64,000 nucleotides of DNA from NCBI GenBank assembly GCA_023055355.1, contig JALJCS010000024.1, positions 11,733,501 through 11,797,500 on the forward strand. Direction: 5' to 3'. This document shows positions 24,499 through 36,300 of this stretch, piece after piece. The stretch's first letter is position 1. Every line of letters begins with the position of its first letter. Origin of the DNA: Agelaius tricolor (taxonomy: Eukaryota > Chordata > Aves > Passeriformes > Icteridae). A program made the position numbers and the translations under genes. A model generated the notes under the pieces. The model saw only the letters and a program-made list of their open reading frames with translations, was not told the origin of the DNA and made no database searches.

Positions 24499-25240
24499 GT
24501 ATTTTTTTTCATTCAAGTTATTTACTGTTTTTCTGCAATATGTTATGAAAGCAACAAAACTGGAAAAATGTGTTTGCCACAGGTTATGTACCTTTCATTC
24601 CATGCTTCTTACAACTAATAACCATAGTGCTATACTTATGAAATGTGTACCTCCAGTCCTAATCAGATAGTTCTATTCTTAAATTAGATTAGTAATAGAA
24701 AACCACAAGCTGATATCCATGAGAATAAAAAAATTAAATATCCTTTCGTCCTTGCTGAGCTTAAACCAAATGTACTAAACTTGGAAAAGACCTAAGGGTC
24801 ACTGCAGACAGCAGAGACTTAACAGAGGACAAGGCACTGAAAAAAGGACAGACTGCAGCACTGTGGATTTTTCTTTTTATTAGTGGCACAATACCATGCA
24901 CTCTCTAAAGCATTAAATCACCAGTTTTTCTAGTACCTGTATCTGCAATCACTCTCTGACAAAAGTGGAAGCTAAACATCAATATCCAGTGCACTTGTGG
25001 AAAAAAGGGAATCTACAGTCAATATATATTTCTATATTTGAAAGATCATTTAATACAACACCCTGAATAATGACAGCTGAACAACTTCTTTGTTCACAGT
25101 TGTGTTTTAGACCAGGTCAAATGAATTTCCAAAACAGTTTAAACTAAATAGGAACAATTTACTTTTCTTTCTGCATAAGACTGGTCACACAATGAGGATA
25201 GGAATAGCTTATTCAGTAAAAACTAATCCTAGAACCACTT

Positions 25241-25243
<3 letters not shown>

Positions 25244-25274
<31 letters not shown>
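25244..25274. repeat. (AT)n microsatellite, about 15 units
   Basis: Uninterrupted AT dinucleotides in unique sequence, with no transposon around them. Confidence 0.95.
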
Positions 25275-25279
<5 letters not shown>

Positions 25280-25569
25280 AACCTTGATTTGGTAGCTTTT
25301 TTCCCTACAATCTGTTCCTGCAAGGCACAGGCACTAATCTTGGCAACTTTCAGTCTCTGAGAACTATTGTCATTCCCGTAAGTACTTTTAAATTATTTCC
25401 AGTTAACCATAAACTAAACTATAAATACTCAATTAAGGATTAAAGGCACCATTTATCAGACTTGACATACAAGCCTTCCATGGTGTTGTGAGAAGTACTC
25501 AACATTAATGTCCATTTGGAACAAAAAAACTTCTACATATTTTAAGCAGAAATATTTGTGATAGAAAAC

Positions 25570-25594
25570 TAATGATTCTTATTAAGAATCATTA
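25570..25594. repeat. Perfect 12-bp inverted repeat with 1-base spacer
   Basis: The arm TAATGATTCTTA at 25570-25581 and its exact reverse complement at 25583-25594 are separated by one T. This is an AT-rich near-palindrome able to extrude a small cruciform. No protein-binding role is recognised. Confidence 0.85.
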
Positions 25595-28500
25595 ATTCTT
25601 AAAAACTGGGTGACACCTGTGCTACAACTGAGAAGGTTTTGAATGATTTTAGATAAAATAAGATTAAAAGTGCTAGTATTCTTTCTTGGGGCAAAAAGGA
25701 ATACTTTCTCTGAAACACAGCCATAATCCAAGTGAGCAGTGTTTTGTCATCTGAAGATAAATGCTGTCAGAATTTTACTATTTTGTTACTTGATCAAATT
25801 AAAAGAAAAAAAAAATGCAAAGTTCTGCTGCTATTGTTTTATACTGTTAAAAAATAAAAATTAAAAGTTCTTTTAGGTTCAAGTGCTTTGGGAAATTACT
25901 AGATAAGCAACCAGATCTGGTTAGAGGAAAATTGCTTGGGGAATAAGTTAGGTACTAAATGTATTATTGTTACATCCTATCTCTAGTAGACCTGCATGAC
26001 CTTCTGCATAATCTCTCTGGCTGGAATGTACACTAACTTCGGGGAACAAGATGAAGCATTGAAAATGAGATATCCACATCTAAGCACTTAGAAAATCTGT
26101 GTCAGTGACTGCTGATGAACTTAAAATTAGGCTACCATTTTAAGACTTTGAGAATCCATGCAGCAATCCTAGGATGTTGAAATAAATTCTATAGATAGAT
26201 GCTGCCCATGGCCAGTTTTCTTCCCTTCCTAATATGTTTCTGGAGTGCCATGCCAGTAGAGCCCTGACTGCAGAAACCATTGTGTTGGAAAAGAAAATTT
26301 CAGGATGCTGGTCTTGCAAGGGCTGGGGATGATAAAAACACTGCTGCTATTTCTTGAAAGGATCCCTTGGTGACCAACAGCTCTGCCTACAGAATAAGGA
26401 TCTGCAGTTTTCCCTCTTCTACCTTGTTGTTAACTTGGTCAGATACAAGCATGCATTTTCATATTGCTGCAGTCATGAAAGAAGAGCTTGTTCAGAGGTC
26501 ATTCTGTGAGATGAATTTGCACAGTGCATTTCCTCAAGGAGAAAATTAAAAGCACTCTTAGCACGTTGTCAGTATTGCTTGAAAAACACAGAATGGATTT
26601 TAAATAGTAATTACCACTGAGCCAGGGTTTATGTTTGGCTGAGAAAACTTTTAGGAATGACTGCTGTCTGAAACATAATTTTTGTAGAAGTTTGTAAAAT
26701 TATTTATAGCAATAATAACCATAAATTTAGAAGGAACAGAGGAGGTTATACTCCATGCTAGTTCTGGTCTTTTCCAGCTAGCATAATCTGTAGGAAATAG
26801 ACATCAGAAATCCTGTAAAATATGTAATGGAGTCACACTCTAGTCTGCTCAGTGTACCTGGTCAAGGATGCTACTATGCCTAAAGAATGTGAAGCAGCTA
26901 TCCATGATTGCCTCCAAATGCAGGAAGTGCAATACTGGCCACACTAAAGGTAATGGAGTTCTTGTCTCTGCCTTCAGCAGGGCAGAGACAAATTCTCTCT
27001 TTAGTTCTCTCTTTAGTTTTTAATGAGAACTGCAGTACCTGCATCTGAATATTTTTTCTCTCTTCTCACTGTTTCCTGTATGGACCTCCTACAATTCAAC
27101 GTTTCTGTGAGGCATGTACTTATGGCATGAACGACAGGAATTTATTAAAAAAAAATCATTTAAAAAATAAAGAAGCATTCTTATTTTTTTTTTATGATGA
27201 ATCACTGAGCTTTCTAGGTTTTCACTAACTACTATTCTACTGTATTTCCAGATAGCATTGTTTCCTTTCAATATTTATGACCAAAATACTTGTATCAGGT
27301 TAAGCCTGTAATAGGAAATTATATTAAGTAAAAATAATTATGAAAATTCATGTTCTAAACATGATGTCTACCTGCCATAATATTACCTGCATCATTTTGC
27401 TATGGACTTGCTGTTTTAATCCTTCATAAATGACATTTCTTATCTATTGCTTATTAATAAGGCAGAAAACTAAAGTGAAGAACCAGCACACTTAAACTGT
27501 CCAGTGATGGATTTTCCTCCTAAAGAGAATCTTGCTTTGTTATAAGCAAAATTAAACAATGTCCTGTGGAAGGATTCCCTTCCTATTCAACACTGGGTGC
27601 TAAACTGAAGTTCTTCTCTTAGGAGTGCAGTTTCACTGATACAGTCCTAAGAGCTTCTTTATACCAAGTATAGCTTGTTCCAAAATTTTGTTTAAAATAC
27701 CAATCAGAAATATTTTGCCTTAGAATGCCCACATTTCATTTTGAAATATTAGAGCTTCACTCAAATATTATGTAATGATATGTCATACTGGCATTATTTT
27801 TACAGAAATAATTTTAAACAGTGAATAAGCATTGATCGATCCATTTTTTTTTATGAAAAACAGATACTGGGATATTTCTGATCCTGGATTACATGATATG
27901 TCTGAATACTGGTAAAAATCCAGCTTGGCTTCTATCAATATCTGTTTTGTTAACATAGGTAATATAGTAATTTTTTTTTGGAGAGAATATAAAAAAAGTA
28001 GTATTTATTTGCTTTTCTTAGTTATTTGAAGAATAAAATATTTTTCTGTGTATACTACAGTTTAAAGAACATGCTGTTATTGTGTATGTAGCATGAATTT
28101 CAGAAGGGAAAAGATTAAATGAATGACAAAAATAAAACCTTCCCTAGGATTCCTTTCAAAAAGTACATCAGTTCATAGTTTAGATTTCATAGAGTGATTA
28201 CACTCCATCTTCTGTTTATACAGCTAGAACACCTACAGGTAAAGCAAGACATTGGGTTGTTTTATGCAAGGGATTTTTTAACAAATGAAACAATTACACA
28301 TCTGTCTCAAGAATCTCACAATCTTAAGCCCTGACGGGAGGAAATACAATTTTGGTTTTAGTGGTCAAAAAACTGTATATAACCAGTCGCCCACCACATC
28401 ATTTGAAAGCAATTTCCACAACAACTGCAAAAAATGCCAATGCATCAGCTTTTAGACTTCCCCAAGTGCATCTCACATTTGTACAATCTAGAAATCAATT

Positions 28501-31500
28501 ATAAAAATTAGAATTTTGAGAGAGGAAGCTTAATAAAACTAATCAAAGTTATGTTTTTAGACATCTCGAGACTTCTAGTAGATTTTCATGCAGGCCACAG
28601 CAAGTACTCTGTCATTAGGACCACAACACACATATGTGTGCCTAATTCAACACCAAGGAAGAACAAATCAAAAGGAAAATACCATAAGAAACCAATGTAC
28701 CCAGAAAGTATGCAACCACCAAGCAGTTTGGACTCTCTCCATTTTGATCTAGAAAGTTTTCACATTTTGGCCCTTTTGATCCATTGTTGTGTGATCATGT
28801 ACAGCTCTCAGACATGAGTAGACAAGGCTGCCAGCTTGAAGTCAATCTGTCACCACAGCAGAACCCAATGCAAGATTCCCATGAACCAAATCCAACCTGT
28901 ATTTTATGATAAAATTACAAGCAATCCAAAACTCCTTTTTACATGAAGACAGCAAATTATAAGGATATTTCTTTATAAAAACTTATTTCTCTTTTTTTGA
29001 CAGCTTAGAATAATCATTATAGTATCAAAGACAGCAGAGAAAATTAAAATTCTGTCTTCATTTTCCATTTTTCAGGTATTGAATATTTTAGGAATACCCC
29101 AATATTTTAAGTTGTCAGCAAATTCCCTTCAGGTGCATATAAATCTTCATTTCTAAGCTAAAGAAAGGAAGCAGCAGGAATTGCTGGCAAATGATGTGAA
29201 TAAAGTTTTTGTCTTCTAAACAGATGAAGATGATATACTATGACTACTTTGAGAAAGCAAAACAGTGGAAGATTCCCAGGGCTAAAACTGTTCTTTGGAA
29301 AAACAAGAAAAATACCACTTGTCCTTCCAGTATATAACTAATAAGGACAAAGAACAAAAAACAGCTTTAATCATTCTTACTGCATTAAAATGCTTTTGGG
29401 GAGCTGCTTTGACTTCACACAATGACAAAAAGTATAATCAATGGGTAATTCTTGAGTGTAAGCATTTAAAGGACCACATAACTCACAACGCGCCGTATCT
29501 GAGCTTTTCTCCCCCCTCTCCTCTCAGGAGAGTGTTAGTTGAAAGCCTCACAACAATATATTGTACTAATTGTACTATTGCAAATCACCATATCTTCAAC
29601 ACTGACACTCTATCAGTTCCCTGCAATGTATAAAAATGAAGCCTAATATCCCAGTACTTAAACCAAGAATCCCCAGCCTTGTCATTATTGTGGGCACAAT
29701 AGTAAGCCTTCTTGGAATTGGTCATCCAAGCCATGGGGAGGCTTGGAGTTAATTACATCACCTTGGACAATAATTTGCTCCTTGTGGTGGTAGTTATCTC
29801 TTTCCACAGTTGGTTCTCTTTTTTGTTGCTGTGTGATGTCCCATTAATCACAGCTACTTTTAATCTGTGTCATGTGATTCATCATCCTTTATCCCCGCAG
29901 CTGTTTCCATCCTGGACTCTGATAAACTGCTAATTTAAGTGGGTGATGTCCAACCTTGAATACCACAATGGCTTGTAGCACACCACAGAGAATCAGCTAC
30001 TACATTTACACAGCCCAAGATTTTTAGTAAGGCTAATTATTCTACAGACCCTGCTCATTTGTTGGGGAGGAGATCATCTGAAATGAGCGGATAGAATTTT
30101 TAATGTGGGCTTGACGTGACAGGGCATAAAAATATACAGTTTTTCTTATGTGAGAGTATGCTGCTTCTTTTCTTCTCTCTTTTCCTTCCCTGTCCTCAAG
30201 TCTTTCAAGTTTCTTCCTAACATGACATGAAGCTGACTATATTTAGTGGTCTGTGGAGAGGTGAGAGGAAGAAAGAAAGGTTTTGCTATTTCAAAACATT
30301 TTCCCACTCTCTTCACTCACCTTCTTCTATGATAAGTGTAATACAGCAGGGGAGAGAAACATTTGCATAAATATAAAATGAGACCTATAGCAAATATAGT
30401 ATCTAACACCATAACTTGGAGAATAAAGGTATTTCAAATAATAATATCCCTTGATTTCTGTTTTAAATGGGAGGAGTTTTCCATGATTTTTCAATTTATA
30501 CTTGTGTTAAAAGATAAGTACCAATAGAAAGTGTTCATTCAATGGGAACAGATATCTCATTAGTGCAGTGTGTATGAGAGGAGTATATCAAAATGCCAGA
30601 AAAAGTACTGTTAGGTTGTTTTTTAACCTCGAGAAAGAGCCTGAGGGCAGGTGTAAGACACTGACTCATTCTTACCACATGAAAATTGTAGCTCATAATG
30701 TCTTTGCAATAGGACTGGCTGCACCAGCCTGAACAATGCAATAGATTTCTGTGCAGGAAAAAAATGCTTTCCTTCACAATTAGTCCAGTCTTCTGCCTGA
30801 AGCAGACAGAGGAGATGGTGAGAGACAGCAGCAGATAATGTGACACCATTGCTGTGCTGATGTTATGGCATTCCTGGTAAGGTGTGATTGCCAAATTTTC
30901 TGGTGATGCAGTGTTACAAATAGCTCCCAGGTAAATCCTTCTCTGAGTTATGCAAAAGAGCATGGCAGAGGGGTGAAGAGGAGCTGGCAGAAATGTAGAA
31001 ATACCTGTTTGTATGAAATACCAAAGCTTGGTGGAGCACATGGCACATCTTATGGTGGCAACCCTGTCTGGCTACACCCAATTTCAGACTGGAAGAGATT
31101 CAGCTAGGAGTAAGCTGCCTGACTGGTAGCCTTGTAGTCTGTGAAGCTCAAATAAATGACACTGCAGAACACATTTACACTCTCCAAGTCCAGAACAGTT
31201 CATGCCCCTGTCACCATCTTTTGCTCTACTGCTTCCACCCTACCTTACTATTTTTGCTTCTGCTAGACAAAGATCTCAGTTTTCACCAAAGATGGGCATT
31301 TAAGAACTGAAAACTCGTTTGCTGGTAGAAACAGTAATAACTTTTTAAGAGTAAACAGATGAAAGGTACATATTCTATACAGAAATCTTATTAAAACTTT
31401 GGTCTTGTCTAAAAGAAGTTTGAAGTGTGAGGACAGCATGTGTTAATTAGGTTTTGATGAGTCTGCTTGATGAGAGATTTCTGGTCCAACTTGGACATCT

Positions 31501-32007
31501 TAACAGATGCATCAGGCAGAATATCTCTTCTTTAGATTTCTAAAGAATATAAATCAGCATGATGGCTGATAGAAGTTAACTCTAGCTATTTAAAGTTCAG
31601 TCAAGGTAAGTCTTAGAACCAGGTCTTAATGCTGCTTAAAACAAAATTTTGAAAATGTTTGATTTTTACTGGTTCTCAGATGACACCTTAAATCTCAGCT
31701 AAACCAGCATATTTCTAATGATGATCAGAAGATGTACACTCTGGCACAGGGCAAAACTTCCCATTTGATGATTCATGCAGGGAACAAGTTAGCAAACCTG
31801 TTTGCTTTCTTTTCCTGTTTGGTGACTACACCACTCATAAAACTTTCATGTTGAAACAGACATACTTTGCAATGATGTCTCTTGTTATGGGCTTCATTAC
31901 TCATGCTTCAAGAAGGGGCTTTCACAGGATTAGCCAGCTGTAACTTTCAGAGGAAAAATTAAATTAAAGAATGGGATATCACTTAAAAAGAAAACCAGTT
32001 CCTTGCA
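25595..32007. other. Unique sequence, no established gene
   Basis: About 6.4 kb of AT-rich sequence without recognisable exons, RNA genes or transposons. The only long frame is the one listed at 30535-31041. Confidence 0.55.
30535..31041 (-). CDS. Unrecognised 168-residue open frame, weak candidate
   Basis: An ATG-initiated minus-strand frame of 168 codons, one of the longest outside repeats. The product has no family signature, domain or clear signal peptide that I recognise. It is cysteine- and serine-rich with scattered hydrophobic stretches, such as a MVSHYLLLSLTISSVC-like segment near residue 65. No neighbouring exons or splice context support it. In AT-rich DNA a frame this long is uncommon but not impossible by chance, so I rate it as probably non-coding. 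Confidence 0.1.
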   Translation of the reverse strand: MCSTKLWYFIQTGISTFLPAPLHPSAMLFCITQRRIYLGAICNTASPENLAITPYQECHNISTAMVSHYLLLSLTISSVCFRQKTGLIVKESIFFLHRNLLHCSGWCSQSYCKDIMSYNFHVVRMSQCLTPALRLFLEVKKQPNSTFSGILIYSSHTHCTNEISVPIE

Positions 32008-32041
32008 TTTCACTAAAGGCATTTTATTGCCTTTAGTGAAA
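32008..32041. repeat. Perfect 14-bp stem hairpin with 6-base loop
   Basis: TTTCACTAAAGGCA at 32008-32021 and its exact reverse complement at 32028-32041 enclose the loop TTTTAT. The stem is short for a microRNA precursor, and pairing does not extend beyond 14 bp. It could be a small fold-back or the relic of a transposon end. No function is recognised. Confidence 0.9.
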
Positions 32042-33008
32042 AATACTGATTCAAAGATATGATATTTGTACAGAGCTCACAGTCTCTGCACATAATCTGC
32101 TATGGTTTTGTCAAAAGCTGTGTCATAATCATGAACATGTTTTTTAGTCTAGTTCTCTGTGAAGAAGGCGTGTTGTTCCACCCACTTGATCAAACCCTGA
32201 GGGCAGAGGAACAACACACTTTTCTGAGCTTGAAATTTCCCCTTTCAGTTCTTCAGTTCTCCAATCCAGCCTCAGACTGACAGATCCACAAGAGCTGTGA
32301 GTGAGACAGTTTTTGTTCCCTGCTGAACTCTTGGCTGAATCACTTCTCCTCATAAGATGTCTTCTTAGAGAAAGGACATTTTCTCTGCTATCTCACAATA
32401 TGATATAACAAAGATTATTTTATATGTGATGTTTTGCAGAACTGATCTCATGCAATGGCACTTCAGAGCACCATCATCCACATCAACATTTTCCTCTGAG
32501 ACTTGAGAGCTTCTCCAGTGAAACCTGGGAGATGCAGGGAAGACTCTGACAAAGGCACTTCAGCCTTCAACATAATCTCTTTCAGAGGGAACAACCACAC
32601 TATCTTTGCTCTACCACTGTACTTACTTTCAGAGGCTGTAGTCCTTCTTTATTCTTTGAAGGTCCTGTAGCTTCCAGCTTTTGTTGGAAAGCTTACTGGA
32701 AAAAATTCAAGTTCCTTGTCATTTGCATGAGCACTTTGAGCATTTGTGTGCAAATGCATCCTGTGTTTAAGATGCCCATCCTGGAGTGTCCTCGAATCCC
32801 GCTGGAGCGGTGGCCGGTGAAAAGTGAAACGCCCAGGCTAGATAAGTGTCCAGCCAACCTCCAGCCAGTAAGGCACTTCCCCAACCCGGAGTCAGGGCTT
32901 TGTGCCCAAGGCGATGTCAGGCCTTGCGGACGTGTGGCCGCAGTAAAGAGCTCCGAAGTCGCAGGATGAAATGAAGAGGCGACCCTCAGTTTCTTCAGGG
33001 AGGGTGGT

Positions 33009-33014
33009 TTTATT
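33009..33014 (-). terminator. LTR polyadenylation signal
   Basis: TTTATT on the plus strand, AATAAA in LTR sense. It is the only such hexamer in the GC-rich block and sits where the U3/R boundary region of an LTR should be. A TGTAAAA sequence about 65 bases upstream in LTR sense could be its TATA-like element. Confidence 0.55.
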
Positions 33015-33194
33015 GGTAGGGAAACGTGCAGGTTCGATGGAAGAAGCTGAGAGCCCCGAGGCAGGGAAAGCCTCGGTTTTACAGAGGGTGGGAGGGGTGA
33101 AAGATAGCAAATCAGAGAGGGATACATTAAGGATTGGCATGATCAGAGAACCCATCAAACACAGTTGCGGGAGGGACCCTGGCCCCTAACCCAA

Positions 33195-33249
33195 TCACTC
33201 GACACCCTGGCCCGAACTCTCTAGAAAAAGAGGCAGGGGTGTCGAGTGA
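33195..33249. promoter_or_regulatory. Long inverted repeat in the LTR U3
   Basis: TCACTCGACACCCTG (33195-33209) and CAGGGGTGTCGAGTGA (33234-33249) pair over 15 bases with one bulged G, around a 24-base spacer. Both arms hold a CpG. U3 repeats of this kind often mark enhancer sites, but no known factor site is evident here. Confidence 0.5.
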
Positions 33250-33393
33250 CAGGCAGGCCGCCAGGGGTGGGGAACAAGAAAGATAACCAAGACAACTGGG
33301 GAGGGGTTTGGGGATTGACACAAACTGGTAACAGGGCAGGACCTTCTGAGAGAACAATGGGGGAAAACTGAACAAGCATAAAACACACCACAA

Positions 33394-36300
33394 CACCCGC
33401 TTGAACTCTTATGGGAACAATTTGCAAAAGCTCCTTCATTTTATGACAGTGTGCCACAGTTGACAGTATTACTAAACAGATCTCTGAGACAGATATTATC
33501 AAAGGTTCCTCCTGTAATCAACTCACTCACATACATTCACTTTTAAAAGGCTTGTGTTGGCTCAGAAATTTTAATTCTAATTTCTCTTGTTCTCAGCCTC
33601 CCTGTATTTAAAGATGATATATTCAGAAGCAAAGCATTAAGTAAGGACTAGTTCTTACCTTTCTTTTTACTAGAGCTAATAAAAAGTACCACCATTACAT
33701 GAGAGCTTTTTCAGTTTAGTACTTGTTTGCACAAAAAGCTGAGACCATATGTAGGATACATACAAACATTACATCAATTATTCATCTGAAAATTCCATTA
33801 TACTATTCTCTTGTTCTGGTTGCACTTAGGAAGCAAGGAATCAAAACGTATAGAAGGAAGAATTTTGGTTGATATGATATAGTGGGTAAGGTCTTATTTT
33901 ATGTCATATCTTCCACTAGTTAAATAAGATGCTTGACACTAATTTCAAGTGTAGAGAATTAACCACAGATGCTGAGAATCCTCCTAGGACAGACACCCCC
34001 TCCTGTACCTGCAAGTCCTCGTACAATTGATCAAAAGAAACAGGTGCATTTCAAGGCACCTTCCTGCACTGTGGAAACCTGGCAATGCCCCACTTTTAAC
34101 ATGAATTTTTTAAATGACTTCTCACTTTTAAAAGCTGTATCATCGGCACATTATAAATGCATGTTGAAAGTCAAGGACAAATGTAATATAAATTGACAAC
34201 ATTCTTCACTGTGATTGATGCTTGTTATTTAGAATAATTTGTTTATTGTTTGGTGTGTGTTTGTTTTTTGACTGTCTATTCAAGCCAAACCCTTGAGACA
34301 TCAACAGTAGCAGTCTAATCTCTCCAAGGACATATTTTATGCTATTAAAATCTCACAGAGAATAGCACTATGGAACCAACTAAATTAGATGAGCACTGGA
34401 GTTCCCAGGAGTGATGAAGGCTATACACAAACCTAGGTAATCAGGAACTGCCCAATTAACATATATTTCCTTTAAAAATGGTATATATATTAAAAAATAA
34501 TATCTACTGCCAACAAAATCACACTGAAATTTTGGTTAATATTTTAATATTTCTGAAAAGACATCAAAGGAAAATAAAGGCTTGTAAAACAAATCAATTT
34601 ATGCATTTAGGTTTTGGTATAATCCAGACTAACAGGAGAGCACATTTTTAATTGAAAGGAATGTCACAGTCCTGCTCTGTTACCATTAAAGGGAGGGGGA
34701 CAACCCCTTATGCTCAATCACAAGCCTTCAGTGTTCTGCATAGTCAGACCCAGAGTGCTTAGCACTTTGCAGGAGTGAGTCTTTCATTATTGTTAGTCTT
34801 TTCTCTTCAAATACTGACACAAAGGAAAGCCAATACATGATTATAAGGTAAATATAAATTTTTTTAAAAGCCTGCAGTTTAGATTACTACACATAGCAGT
34901 CATACTATTTTGAAGCAGCAACAATTTGGCTACATAAGACCACTTTTAGTATTGCACACTTCGTTCTGTCACGGGCTAAGATATTTTCTGCTTCACAGCT
35001 GTCTCTCAATCAATCAGAAAGCAGTTTGTATTTCCATCCTCTCAAAATCTTAATTTTTAATATTATCAGACACATCAATATATACTTCATAATTTTCTTA
35101 TGTTGTTCATCTATTAATCCCACAATGCAGACATGTGGAGGTAGCCGGATACTGACTTTTGAATAAAATTATTGCCAATTTTGTTTCATTTTCTACTTAG
35201 AACAGAGAAAATATATTCTGCCAAATTAGCTGAAAGCTGGCTGGATCATAAGAACTCACTATGTGCAGCTACTGTAAATGTGGAATATATAAACTTAGAT
35301 GGAGATGACGTTATGCTGTGGTTCCTTTGTCTTGAGATAATCATATACACAACCCAGCTTGTTACTTATTTTTCTTTACATCCAATGATAATAGATATGG
35401 CTGAACTATGCATATTTTACATACTGCCTGCATTATTTCTTACAATACAAAAACTAATGAATTCACTTAATGTTCCAGGTAATGCCTAATTGCTATTATT
35501 TTTTAAATTCCATCAATCAAAGAAGAGCCTTGTGACATTGGCAGGTATTTTTTGTAAGGAATGATAGGGAGTGATGAAAAAGAAATTGACAAATTAAGCT
35601 GCTTCTGCTGCTCTCCTTCTTTTGGACCTAAATATTTATTAGCTGGCTCCACAATGGATGCACATGTTGTTATGCGAATATAGAAACTGATCCTCAAAGG
35701 TGGTGAATACCTTAAGAGTTAAGACATGGGAAATTAATTATTCACATCTTGAAAGGAACAAAAGATGTTTTCTCAAGTGCAGTAAAAAGTTTTAAACAAT
35801 GGAGTGTCTGCAAAATTCTAAACAGAGGCAGAGCTAATGATGGGTATTGTAAGCCTCAAGCCCTGCCCTAAGTGTTTGCAGCACTGAGCTCTACCCAAGT
35901 GCCTTCACTTTATACCAATGCTGCTTGATCTTTGTCAGTAACTGGTGTGAAGTGTGAGGTGTGCCTTGTAACTATGAGTAGAGCACCGAGGGAAAGCAAC
36001 ACTGTAGATATTTGTTATTTCAGGATGACGACAAATGTTGTACAGTTGTGTTTAAACTAAAGGGCTGCTGAGGTCCATGAAGTCTCCTAGTGGTCCTGAT
36101 CCTGTAAGAGTCCAGATAAGAAACACAGATGGAATAGTCCATATATTGTTTCTGGCCTGCATAAATTTCTTCTCGGGCAGCTAAGAAGAATATTTTTATA
36201 TATCCAGGTTTATCAGGCAGATAGGCTGGGATCCCACTCTAGGGGCTAGTGACACAAAGCTATTAATAATGTTGCAGGTGCTGAGCTAATTTTAAGCATG

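Larger units (their letters stand above)
22256..25243. other. Unique sequence with homopolymer tracts
   Basis: No gene recognised. It holds a run of 20 A at 23500-23519 next to other A-rich blocks, a tandem copy of TAATGCTTAATTA near 23107-23132, and a 12-G run at 24462-24473. Confidence 0.6.
32784..33393 (-). mobile_element. GC- and CpG-rich solo LTR, reverse orientation
   Basis: A block of about 610 bp whose base composition and CpG density differ sharply from its surroundings. Read on the minus strand it begins TGTTGTGGTGTG and ends near CACTCCAGGATGGGCA or a few bases earlier. It carries one AATAAA signal (33009-33014) about two thirds of the way along, then a GC-rich R/U5-like part. This layout is that of a retroviral LTR. 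I see no internal viral sequence and could not find a convincing target-site duplication, so both ends are uncertain by about 20 bases. Many CpGs survive, which suggests a fairly young insertion. The alternative is a different GC-rich repeat or a host promoter fragment, which I think less likely. Confidence 0.65.

Noticed and set aside
24780..24860. Stretch reminiscent of CR1 ORF2 (AAGGGTCACTGCAGACAGC)
   Set aside because: Too short and diverged to separate from coincidence.
31480..31530. CTGGTCCAACTTGGACATC, similar to a CR1 3' UTR phrase
   Set aside because: Only about ten bases match the family, and nothing on either side continues the alignment.
32693..33502. Several overlapping long frames on both strands
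   Set aside because: They fall mostly within the GC-rich LTR, where stop codons are rare; none resembles a retroviral or host protein.
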